The translations under genes and the position numbers were made by a program. From a bacterium (GTDB lineage Bacteria > Atribacterota > JS1 > SB-45 > 34-128): a stretch of DNA of 6,454 bases. The notes beneath the pieces were generated by a model. The model was not told where the DNA came from. It was given only the letters and a program-made list of their open reading frames with translations, and searched no databases. The stretch is taken from assembly GCA_018894595.1 (NCBI GenBank), contig JAHIPN010000408.1, forward strand, positions 1 to 6,454. Reading direction: 5' to 3'. This document shows, in pieces, positions 1-5,620 of this stretch; position 1 is the first letter of the stretch; each line of letters begins with the position of its first letter.

Positions 1-2
1 CC

Positions 3-122
3 CTTCTTACGTTGAAATATCAGGCTATCATGGACGCAGAAGAAATACTCGGTGGAGTTGATAATATCCGTACCATCTTTATTGATTTTCAAAAGTATTT
101 GTATGAGGAAGCAGTGGCATAA
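3..122 (+). CDS. C-terminal end of an unidentified protein (5' truncated by window edge)
   Basis: An open frame enters from the left edge and ends at TAA 120-122, giving 39 residues that begin LLTLKYQAIMDAEE and end FQKYLYEEAVA. The other two + frames stop within the first 60 bases, so this is the only frame that can carry a gene end. The residues are ordinary and amphipathic (IMDAEEILGGVDNIRTIF), as expected of a real helical C-terminus. I do not recognise the family. The tail of a mobile-element or phage protein is possible given the surroundings, but nothing visible proves it. No terminator follows directly; the nearest is the hairpin at 345-367. Confidence 0.5.
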   Translation, partial: LLTLKYQAIMDAEEILGGVDNIRTIFIDFQKYLYEEAVA

Positions 123-344
123 TTTTGAAAGAATATAAAGTGTCTTGCAAAAAAAGGACATAGTAGAACATAGGGTTCAAGTTTTAAATGTGACAGGGGA
201 AGATGTACCAACTCAATAATTTGGCAACTTTTAGCAATAAACCTATAGGATCTGAGGAGTTCTTAACCGGATGGTTGAAACTTTAGATATTAATATACAG
301 ACGTCCTAAAAGAAAACTTTGTAAAATGGAAAGCTAAACCATGG
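123..344 (+). other. Intergenic stretch with overlapping mini-ORFs, possible gene debris
   Basis: No convincing gene lies here. Three short frames follow one another: 145-219 (TTG start, 24 codons, ends GEDVPTQ), 203-286 (ATG, 27 codons, reads MYQLNNLATF then EEFLTGWLKL) and 271-309 (ATG, 12 codons, MVETLDINIQTS, with GAGGAG 11 bases upstream). The frame alternates between them, and the residue content looks more protein-like than random AT-rich sequence. A small gene broken by frameshifts, or short translationally coupled leader peptides, are both possible. I recognise no family. Confidence 0.25.
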
Positions 345-367
345 AAAAATAGGATTTGCCTATTTTT
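345..367 (+). terminator. Hairpin terminator (9-bp stem, 5-nt loop)
   Basis: The arms AAAAATAGG (345-353) and CCTATTTTT (359-367) are perfectly complementary around the loop ATTTG. The 3' arm itself supplies the T-run, followed by ATTAATTTTTTAT. Only three pairs are G-C, but an A-tract 5' arm with a U-tract 3' arm is the usual form of a rho-independent terminator and can work in both directions. It separates the debris on the left from the promoter at 496-524. Confidence 0.6.
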
Positions 368-495
368 ATTAATTTTTTATAAAACTTTTTCTTGAATTAG
401 AATTTCAACTATTTATTTTTAGTAAAAAGAAGGGTTTTTAGAAATTATGGTGTATATAATAAGTAGGTAAGAATTTACAGGGTAGATCTTTGTTA

Positions 496-524
496 ATGAC
501 AATTAAATTTTGCTCTAGTATATT
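496..524 (+). promoter_or_regulatory. Sigma-A-type promoter for the membrane-protein gene
   Basis: The -35 box ATGACA (496-501, 5 of 6 to TTGACA) and the -10 box TATATT (519-524, 5 of 6 to TATAAT) are separated by exactly 17 bases. This predicts a transcript start near 531, about 30 bases before the ATG at 561. It lies downstream of the terminator at 345-367, as expected for a fresh transcription unit. Confidence 0.6.
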
Positions 525-560
525 TTCAAAAAATAATATCGGAAGACAATAATTTAAATA

Positions 561-1022
561 ATGAAAAAAGAAATGTTGGAAATAATCAGTGCTGAAGCGA
601 GAAGAAAACTCGAAGATCAATTAAACGCAGTAGATTCTACAGATCAAAAAATAGGAAGTATCTTAGGTTTTGTTGGTGTAGTTTTAGTCTTAGCTTTTAA
701 TAGTAAACCAAATCAATCATGCTCATTATTATTTTATCTATTAAGCCAAATTTCATTCGTTGTGAGTATTTTAATTTTGTTTTTTGGTTATCACTCAATA
801 AGATTAAAAACTGGTTTAAGCATAAAAGGATATTTAGAGGAAACTATAGAATTAGAGTGTGAAGAAGACTTAACAGTTTTTATCGAAGATCAGGTAAAAT
901 ATTTTAAAGATGCCATAAATACAAATAATTATCTAATAAAACAAAAAAATATATATTTAGCTTACGGTGTGTTGCTGTTATTAATAGGTTTAGTTTCATA
1001 TACTGTAAGTACACTAATCTAA
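561..1022 (+). CDS. Small three-helix membrane protein of unknown function
   Basis: This 153-residue protein starts with a charged amphipathic helix (about 1-30, EARRKLEDQL then DSTDQK). A first membrane segment follows (about 31-46, IGSILGFVGVVLVLAF), then a second (about 56-79) and an acidic soluble stretch (about 88-130, rich in E and D with FIEDQVKYF). The last membrane segment (131-152) ends at the C-terminus. There is no signal peptide. The layout, with D-x-K just before the first segment, recalls membrane effectors of cyclic-nucleotide defence systems (Pycsar/CBASS TM, SLATT-like). That is only a resemblance, and no nucleotide cyclase gene is visible here. TAA at 555-557 rules out a longer start. 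The SD is poor: GGAAG 541-545 is 15 bases away, so ATG 573 is an alternative. It is probably co-transcribed with the 43-codon ORF that begins 17 bases downstream. Confidence 0.75.
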   Translation: MKKEMLEIISAEARRKLEDQLNAVDSTDQKIGSILGFVGVVLVLAFNSKPNQSCSLLFYLLSQISFVVSILILFFGYHSIRLKTGLSIKGYLEETIELECEEDLTVFIEDQVKYFKDAINTNNYLIKQKNIYLAYGVLLLLIGLVSYTVSTLI

Positions 1023-1039
1023 AGGAGGCGTGTAATTGT

Positions 1040-1171
1040 ATGATCGCAAAAAAAAAGAAAGAAGAAGAAAGGCCTATTAAACCCGAAAGAATGGATTATA
1101 TAGAAAAGGGCGCTAAGATTGGAAAATCTAGGGAAGAAAAAAAACCTAGAGACAAATCAAAAGAAAATTAA
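1040..1171 (+). CDS. 43-residue highly charged small protein
   Basis: The ORF runs from ATG 1040 to TAA 1169-1171. A perfect AAAGGAGG (1021-1028) lies 11 bases upstream and begins as the preceding gene ends, which points to translation as the second gene of a two-gene unit. The protein starts MIAKKKKEEERPIKPERMD and continues with alternating Lys/Arg and Glu, with no membrane segment and no cysteine. It looks disordered or helical and strongly basic overall. The function is unknown. A partner of the membrane protein (binding its charged cytoplasmic part or nucleic acid) is possible by position only. The stop codon lies inside the hairpin at 1165-1197. The only internal ATG is codon 18, without an SD. 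Confidence 0.6.
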   Translation: MIAKKKKEEERPIKPERMDYIEKGAKIGKSREEKKPRDKSKEN

Positions 1172-1197
1172 ATATTTCATACTAAAATATTTAATTT
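1165..1197 (+). terminator. AT-only 13-bp hairpin overlapping the stop codon
   Basis: The arms 1165-1177 (AAATTAAATATTT) and 1185-1197 (AAATATTTAATTT) are perfectly complementary across a 7-base loop (CATACTA). The right arm ends in a T-rich run. With no G-C pairs the RNA stem is weaker than usual, but its position at the end of the 43-codon gene fits a terminator, possibly bidirectional. A second short stem, GACAG-agaa-CTGTC followed by TTTAAT, lies at 1213-1226 and may assist. Confidence 0.45.
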
Positions 1198-1308
1198 CTA
1201 GTAAGTTATTGTGACAGAGAACTGTCTTTAATAAGAAAGCAGAGTCAGCCTATTGAGATCTGGCAACCATTTGCTTACTGTCTATCAATAGTTATCAGGA
1301 ATTCTGGT

Positions 1309-1337
1309 GTGTAAAGCAAATATAAACGTTTTATAAT
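1309..1337 (+). promoter_or_regulatory. Candidate promoter of the nuclease-kinase-barrel operon
   Basis: A perfect -10 box TATAAT sits at 1332-1337. At 17-base spacing the -35 is the weak GTGTAA (1309-1314, 3 of 6). The predicted start is near 1344, leaving a leader of about 50 bases. A second possibility is the extended -10 TGTGATAAT at 1346-1354, without a good -35. The poor -35 suggests an activated or tightly controlled promoter. It is the only promoter-like stretch seen before the three coupled genes. Confidence 0.35.
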
Positions 1338-1365
1338 TATGCATTTGTGATAATATGTTTTATAA
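1321..1365 (+). repeat. Palindrome and direct repeats around the operon -10 box
   Basis: TATAAA (1321-1326) and TTTATA (1330-1335) form an inverted repeat around CGT that overlaps the -10 box. The 9-mer GTTTTATAA occurs at 1328-1336 and again at 1357-1365, 29 bases apart, or nearly three helical turns. ATAATTAT (1333-1340) is also palindromic. Such an arrangement could be an operator for a dimeric repressor, and the winged-helix-like part of the first operon protein is a conceivable binder. AT-rich DNA gives such repeats by chance fairly often, so this is tentative. Confidence 0.3.
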
Positions 1366-1395
1366 AAGGTACTTACTTATATAAAGGAAACGAAA

Positions 1396-2094
1396 ATGAT
1401 ATACAAAAAACCAAAAAATATGGAAAATAAAGAATTGTCTTTCCTTAAAGAATTTTTAGCATCTAGTTTTTTCACTGATATTAATGAGAATCATCAATAT
1501 GGAGTATCAACAATACAAGAACCATATACGGGATTTGGTTATGCTGATTTAGTATGCATAATCTGGGATCAATCAATTAGAAAGAAATGGTTGGAGAAAA
1601 GGAATCAAATTGATATTATTGATATAAAAATATTGCATCACCTTTACAATGTTAAAATATTCAAAGAGAAGAACGAAATTACGAAAGAACTAGGATTTAG
1701 TTTAAGAAAAACTAATAAATCAGTTGGAAAGTTGTTAGAAGCTGAACTAGTAACAATAAACAAGCAAAACAAAATAAAAATTAAAAATTTAAAAGAGATA
1801 TTTTTTATAAAAGAAATTATTTCAATTGAAGCTAAGTTGCATGATTGGAAAAAGGCATTGGAGCAATCCCTTAACAATGTTTATTTTTCTTCCAAATCAT
1901 ATGTTCTTTTTCCTGAAAAAATAATAACAAAAAGATTGATGGCAGAGTATATGAATACTGATGTAGGAATTATTTCATTTGAAAAATCTTATAGGATTAT
2001 AAAAAAACCAAAAAAACAAAAAATTCCCTCATCTTTGAATTCATGGTTTTTTAATGAGTATATAGGGAGGGAATTGTGTGCAAACTTTAAGTGA
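1396..2094 (+). CDS. PD-(D/E)xK nuclease-like protein with inserted winged-helix-like domain
   Basis: This 232-residue protein carries the signature of the PD-(D/E)xK nuclease fold in two halves. Residues 13-57 give an N-terminal helix and the strand GFGYADLVCII with D51, preceded by E42. Residues 141-172 give IISIEAKLHDWKKALEQ, with E145-x-K147 and Q157, then the strand SYVLFPEK. The final core part (about 181-196, LMAEYMNTDVGIISFEK) matches the late helix-strand of this fold. Between the halves, residues about 72-130 (IDIIDIKILHHL, EITKELGFSLRKTNKSVGKLLEAELV, then a basic wing) read as a winged helix-turn-helix. Family knowledge implies metal-dependent DNA cleavage; target and activity are inferred. 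ATG 1396 is favoured by AAAGGA 7 bases upstream; ATG 1420 is an alternative. It is the first gene of three, and its end overlaps the kinase start by 17 bases. Confidence 0.7.
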   Translation: MIYKKPKNMENKELSFLKEFLASSFFTDINENHQYGVSTIQEPYTGFGYADLVCIIWDQSIRKKWLEKRNQIDIIDIKILHHLYNVKIFKEKNEITKELGFSLRKTNKSVGKLLEAELVTINKQNKIKIKNLKEIFFIKEIISIEAKLHDWKKALEQSLNNVYFSSKSYVLFPEKIITKRLMAEYMNTDVGIISFEKSYRIIKKPKKQKIPSSLNSWFFNEYIGRELCANFK

Positions 2095-2959
2095 AATTAC
2101 AGAAGAAGAAATAAAAGAATTAATTCTAAAAATTCCTGTGAATTTAAAATTACTCGATAAAATTGGAAAAGGTGGACAAAAACAGGTATATAAAGCCATC
2201 GATCAAGATAAAGACAATATAATTGTATTTAAAGTAATAAGACCAAATTTAGACATTGAAAGAGTAAAAAGAGAAATAATAGCAGTAAAAATAATAAGCC
2301 ATCAGCACATTCCTAAGATATATAATTCAAATGTTGAAAGTGTAAATAATGCCGACGAAATAATTTGGATAATTGAAGAATTTATTGAAGGAGAATCATT
2401 AAGGGATGCGTTAAAGAGAAAAAGAAGTTTTAATTTAGGTGATATTGTCCTTTTTATCGATACAATGCTTTCAATATTAGAAAAATCAGATGCTTCAAAT
2501 ATTATTCACAGGGATATTAAACCAGAAAATATAATTATAGATACTAAGAATAAATATTGGTTAATAGATTTTGGCATTGCAAGACATTTAGAGCTGGAGT
2601 CGCTTACAGAATCAAATTCTCCTTTTGGGCCATTTACGATTGGGTATTCAGCAGCAGAACAATTTCGAAATAGAAAAAAAGAAATTGATATTAGAGCAGA
2701 TTTATTTTCTTTGGGGGTTGTTGTTGCTGAAATAATTACTGGATACAATCCATATTTACGTGACGCAAAAGACGTTTTACAAATAATAAAAAATATTGAA
2801 AATCAACCCTTACCATTATTAAGAATAGAAGGAGACAGCCAATTTTTACTTGCAAGATTTATAAAAGTTTTAGGTGATAATAGAATTTCAAGGAGGCCAA
2901 GAACTGCAAAAGAAGCGAAGCAATTATTTAATATTGTGAAAAATACATTAAAAATATAA
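2078..2959 (+). CDS. Soluble Hanks-type Ser/Thr protein kinase
   Basis: The 293-residue protein is little more than a kinase domain. Visible are the glycine-rich loop GKGGQKQV (30-37), ATP-anchoring K52 in VFKV, helix-C E66, catalytic loop HRDIKPEN (144-151), metal-binding DFG (164-166), the activation segment with TIGYSAAEQF (187-196, the APE equivalent) and D208 in the ADLFSLGVV stretch. All catalytic residues are present, so it should be active. The third glycine of the loop is replaced by lysine (K35). No transmembrane helix or PASTA repeat follows, so it is cytoplasmic and not a cell-wall sensor kinase. The start is GTG 2078, fixed by GGGAGG (2065-2070) 7 bases upstream inside the preceding gene. 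The substrates are unknown; the two operon partners are the obvious candidates. Confidence 0.93.
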   Translation: MQTLSEITEEEIKELILKIPVNLKLLDKIGKGGQKQVYKAIDQDKDNIIVFKVIRPNLDIERVKREIIAVKIISHQHIPKIYNSNVESVNNADEIIWIIEEFIEGESLRDALKRKRSFNLGDIVLFIDTMLSILEKSDASNIIHRDIKPENIIIDTKNKYWLIDFGIARHLELESLTESNSPFGPFTIGYSAAEQFRNRKKEIDIRADLFSLGVVVAEIITGYNPYLRDAKDVLQIIKNIENQPLPLLRIEGDSQFLLARFIKVLGDNRISRRPRTAKEAKQLFNIVKNTLKI

Positions 2960-2971
2960 GGAGATTTTATT

Positions 2972-4180
2972 GTGGAATTGTTTTTGCAAATGGGTCATCA
3001 AATGAAACCTCACTCACTTGAACTTCTTTCAAAGTGGGGAGAAGGCACTGTTATTTTAAGCCCTAAATATATGACTTTAAAACAAATGAAAATAATAGCT
3101 AATGATATTCAACAAAGAAATGGTTCTGTTTTAGTTGATCCTCAATTTTATATGCCAAGAACTTCTCAAGAAAAATTACATTTACATTCTTTTTGGCCCC
3201 AAGAATACAATACAAACACATTTTTTAATGGAAGAGGAGTTAAAGAAATGATAAATATTCTCTTGAATGAGTATATTTATCCACTTGAAGCATCAGCATT
3301 TATAATACCAACCTTATATTTAGAAAACACAAATGAGGATTGGAACAATATTACAGAGAGAACCATTAGTTCATTATCAAATTTTCAACTGTCAATTCCA
3401 AAATATTTAACAGTATGCGTTGGAGAAGAATTATTAAAAAATGAAGAAAATACACATTTATTAATTGAACAATTAGAAAATTATCCAGTTAATGGATTTT
3501 ATATTATACCAACACACCCAAACAATAGCTATTTAGTTGAGAATGTTTCTTGGCTATTAAATTTATTAGATTTAGTCTCTAGTTTGAAATTGTCAGGAAA
3601 AAAGGTGATAGTTGGGTATTCTAACCATCAATTACTTTTTCTTTCTCTCGCAAAAGTGGACGCAATATGTGCTGGGTCTTGGTTGAAAACAAGAATGTTT
3701 CCTCTAGGAGATTTTAATGAGAATAGCGATGAGCAAGGTGGTGGCAGGAGAAGCATATGGTATTATTGCCCTCAAGCCCTTTCAGAATATCAAGTCCATT
3801 ATTTAGACATTGCCCATAGAGTGGGTATACTTCAAGATATGAAACCTCCAGAAGTATATGAATCAGAATATTCAGCAATATTATTTAATGGTGCACAACC
3901 AACAACAGTTGATTTTAAGGAAAAACAGGCATTTAGACATTATCTCAACAGCTTAAAAACGCAGTGCTTGGAAATTCCCAAAGAAACATATGGGGATACT
4001 AAATCATATTTAAAAATGATTTTTGAAACGGCAATAGATCTCACTAATTATTTCCGTGAAAATGGAGTTAGAGGTAAACATCGTGATTTTAACAATATTG
4101 GTGAGAGTAATTTATCAATATTAGATGCTTTTGATAATATACGTGGTCTAATTTATAATGCAAAATGGCAAGAGATTTAA
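2972..4180 (+). CDS. Putative alpha/beta-barrel enzyme of unknown family, third gene of the kinase operon
   Basis: The 402-residue protein begins at GTG 2972 with AAGGAGA (2958-2964) 7 bases upstream, overlapping the kinase stop. Eight hydrophobic strands alternate with helices across residues 3-237: LFLQMG (3-8), TVILSP (26-31), SVLVDPQF (52-59), AFIIPTLY (109-116), YLTVCVG (145-151), GFYIIPTH (175-182), KVIVGYSNH (211-219) and AICAGSW (231-237). This is the pattern of a TIM barrel, and the polar residues at strand ends (H9, D56, E152, H182, N218, S236) would line its active site. A Gly/Arg-rich loop (256-260) and WYYCPQALSEY (263-273) follow, then a helical C-terminus ending near AFDNIRGLIYNAKW. 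A tRNA-guanine-transglycosylase-like barrel was considered, but the usual CxCxxC zinc site is absent. The function remains unassigned. Confidence 0.85.
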   Translation: MELFLQMGHQMKPHSLELLSKWGEGTVILSPKYMTLKQMKIIANDIQQRNGSVLVDPQFYMPRTSQEKLHLHSFWPQEYNTNTFFNGRGVKEMINILLNEYIYPLEASAFIIPTLYLENTNEDWNNITERTISSLSNFQLSIPKYLTVCVGEELLKNEENTHLLIEQLENYPVNGFYIIPTHPNNSYLVENVSWLLNLLDLVSSLKLSGKKVIVGYSNHQLLFLSLAKVDAICAGSWLKTRMFPLGDFNENSDEQGGGRRSIWYYCPQALSEYQVHYLDIAHRVGILQDMKPPEVYESEYSAILFNGAQPTTVDFKEKQAFRHYLNSLKTQCLEIPKETYGDTKSYLKMIFETAIDLTNYFRENGVRGKHRDFNNIGESNLSILDAFDNIRGLIYNAKWQEI

Positions 4181-4183
4181 TCC

Positions 4184-4207
4184 TAATAAATATAATTAAT
4201 TTTATTA
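4184..4207 (+). terminator. Weak AT-only hairpin after the three-gene operon
   Basis: TAATAAA (4184-4190) and TTTATTA (4201-4207) are complementary across ten bases, starting four bases after the stop of the barrel gene. No G-C pair is present and the following bases (ATGCTCC) are not a T-run. It may contribute to transcript ending or stability, but is weak evidence for a terminator. Confidence 0.3.
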
Positions 4208-4210
4208 ATG

Positions 4211-4350
4211 CTCCATAACTTCCGATAACACAACATAGTGCATTGTTGTTTCGCTCTTATCCTTCTGGTTATATAAAATGTACTGCATCATACATGGCTC
4301 ACTATGTTTACCCAAATTAGCTAACGCCGACTTCGTATAGTCTATGCTGT
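4211..4350. repeat. Cluster of inverted repeats in a gene-free stretch, possible old recombination site
   Basis: Several arms are visible: AACATAGTG (4232-4240) pairs perfectly with CACTATGTT (4300-4308). ACAACA (4230-4235) pairs with TGTTGT (4244-4249), ATGTA (4278-4282) with TACAT (4291-4295), and GACT (4329-4332) with AGTC (4339-4342). Two sequences resemble tyrosine-recombinase arms in the same direction, ATAACTTCCGATAA (4215-4228) and ACTTCGTATA (4330-4339). They share ACTTC at 112-base spacing. The stretch appears less AT-rich than the genes beside it and lies exactly between two accessory modules. It could be an attachment-site scar, a structured RNA or chance; no recombinase gene is present. 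Confidence 0.3.
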
Positions 4351-4680
4351 TTTAAATAAATAGGGAAGGTGCACCAAGACAATAGTCCGGTAACTTTTGG
4401 GTTGTCCTGGAAGAAAAGAGGAGAGAGATAATAGAAGAGTGGATTGGTTCCGGAAGGATTGAAGCGGGGTAAAAAACTAAGCTTATCTGTTTAAAAGGGC
4501 TGTTTGGCCCGAATTATCGAATTTTGGGATAAATATCTAAAAAAAACTTAAAAGAAGGTAGATTACTTGAAGCTAAAGGTAAATTTTAATAAACTGAGAT
4601 GAGTACTGTTTATCATAAAAACTTTAGGCTAGGGAATTGAACTAAATGTTTCAAGACTTCCTCGAAATGCGGAGAAACGA
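4351..4680 (+). other. Gene-free stretch with short coding remnants and hairpins
   Basis: No intact gene is seen. Two short frames look protein-like but lack a usable start: 4360-4431 (ending SPVTFGLSWKKRGER) and 4386-4472 (SGNFWVVLEEK then REIIEEWIGSGRIEAG). They overlap in different frames, as would a frameshifted relic. The RNA could fold through CCAAGACAA (4374-4382) and TTGTCCTGG (4402-4410), nine pairs with one A-C mismatch. GGGC (4497-4500) with GCCC (4507-4510) makes a small hairpin, without a T-run after it. TTCCGGAA (4448-4455) and TTTATcATAAA (4609-4619) are palindromes. No clear promoter was found for the gene at 4681. Confidence 0.3.
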
Positions 4681-4902
4681 ATGCGAAGTAAAAATTATCA
4701 AAAAGAACGCAATGAGCAGACAAAAAAGAATGCCCGGGAATGCTACATAAAAAATAGGGAAATAATTAAGGAGAAGAGCAAGAAATATTATAAGGATCAT
4801 AGAGAAGCTTGCAGGGCAAGGAGAAAACTTTGGGGAATAAAGAACCGGGAAAGGATTAGAAAATACAATAAAGAATATAAGCGAAAGCATAAGGTAACTT
4901 AG
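4681..4902 (+). CDS. 73-residue basic protein made of 15-residue helical repeats
   Basis: ATG 4681 has GGAG (4671-4674) at 6-base spacing; TAG at 4630 closes the frame upstream. Residues 22-66 form three exact 15-residue units (22-36, 37-51, 52-66), each with N/H-R-E at positions 4-6 of the unit (N25-R-E27, H40-R-E42, N55-R-E57), followed by basic residues and an aromatic end (Y36, W51, Y66). The protein is Lys/Arg-rich throughout and predicted helical. Similar NRE-type helical repeats are known from segments beside HNH domains in phage and homing endonucleases, but no HNH motif is present here. It may be a detached fragment or a small nucleic-acid-binding protein. A reverse-strand frame covers much of the same DNA but is hydrophobic, low-complexity and without a good start. 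Confidence 0.55.
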   Translation: MRSKNYQKERNEQTKKNARECYIKNREIIKEKSKKYYKDHREACRARRKLWGIKNRERIRKYNKEYKRKHKVT

Positions 4903-4964
4903 GTTATTTTTAAATAAATGAAAATTGTAATACTGTTGAAAATAGTGGAGGTATTTGTTAAAAA

Positions 4965-5561
4965 ATGCGACAAGATGTATCAAATTATTTAATTCATTTT
5001 GTGAGTGATAAATCATTTGATTTAGCATATTTGAGATTAAGAAAAATTATCAAAGAGAGATGTTTGCTCGGAAATAATAAATTTATCAAAGGTGGCCATA
5101 CTTGCATTTGTTTTTCTGAAGCTCCACTTAATTGTTTACCAGGCGGCCTTGTAAATCCAGATTATTATTCCAGATATTCTTCTTTCGGTATAATGGTTAC
5201 AAAAAAATGGCTATTCAATTTAGGCGGACGTCCAGTAATATATCAATCTGAAGCTGAATACTACTTGCTCCCAGATCAAATTCAATGGAGACATGTACTA
5301 TACGATCCTTTAAAAGACCCACCCATTGATTTTACGTGGGAACGTGAATGGCGAATAAATTATGCTCATCTGGATTTTAATCCGTCAAATGCACGTATAA
5401 TAGTTTTAGATAATTCATGGGCGGATAGATTAAAAAAAGATCACGAACGTGAGGAAGATTATAATGTAAGAGCATACAGTATGATATTTGATGAGGATGA
5501 CGAAGAATTAGCAGAACAATTACGAAATAAATTTGATTGGACTATAATGACATTAAACTGA
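4965..5561 (+). CDS. AbiGi/DUF2971-like protein, possible abortive-infection factor
   Basis: The 198-residue protein has the landmarks of the AbiGi/DUF2971-like group. YLIHF (8-12) is followed by a leucine-rich helix, then CICFSEAPL (47-55), YSSFGIMVTKKWLFNLGGRPVIY (given here by residue range 71-93, key residues F74, G75, K80, W82, G88, P90) and WEREWRI (125-131). Members of the group occur in phage-defence and toxin-antitoxin loci. The H11 ... Y/S ... E126/E128 order resembles ADP-ribosyltransferase-fold enzymes such as DarT, which is an inference, not a shown activity. TAA at 4959-4961 directly upstream makes ATG 4965 the first possible start. GTGGAGGT (4945-4952) is 12 bases away, a long spacing that may lower expression. 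The C-terminus is acidic (DEDDEE). The 128-residue gene follows after 59 bases. Confidence 0.65.
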   Translation: MRQDVSNYLIHFVSDKSFDLAYLRLRKIIKERCLLGNNKFIKGGHTCICFSEAPLNCLPGGLVNPDYYSRYSSFGIMVTKKWLFNLGGRPVIYQSEAEYYLLPDQIQWRHVLYDPLKDPPIDFTWEREWRINYAHLDFNPSNARIIVLDNSWADRLKKDHEREEDYNVRAYSMIFDEDDEELAEQLRNKFDWTIMTLN

Positions 5562-5620
5562 AAATAAACTAAAACATTTGGAATTATCATTATTTTTAAT
5601 ATTTTAGAAAGGAGATAAAA

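Noticed and set aside
438..620. 60-residue reverse-strand ORF
   Set aside because: Phe-rich translation of AT-rich DNA that covers the promoter at 496-524 and the start of the + strand membrane-protein gene; no good SD.
1644..1877. 77-residue reverse-strand ORF
   Set aside because: Lies wholly inside the nuclease-like gene, whose catalytic motifs fix the + frame as real.
2506..2748. 80-residue reverse-strand ORF
   Set aside because: Antisense shadow of the kinase catalytic and activation segments.
4215..4339. A true loxP-type site
   Set aside because: Only part-arms match (ACTTCGTATA, ATAACTTC); no second inverted arm and 8-bp spacer follow either copy.
4647..4751. 34-codon ORF starting MFQDFLEMRR
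   Set aside because: Overlaps the 73-residue gene in another frame and lacks its SD and its repeat pattern.
4651..5028. 125-residue hydrophobic reverse-strand ORF
   Set aside because: Its hydrophobic look is the mirror of Lys/Glu-rich + strand coding; it overlaps the repeat protein and the start of the AbiGi-like gene and spans their intergenic region.
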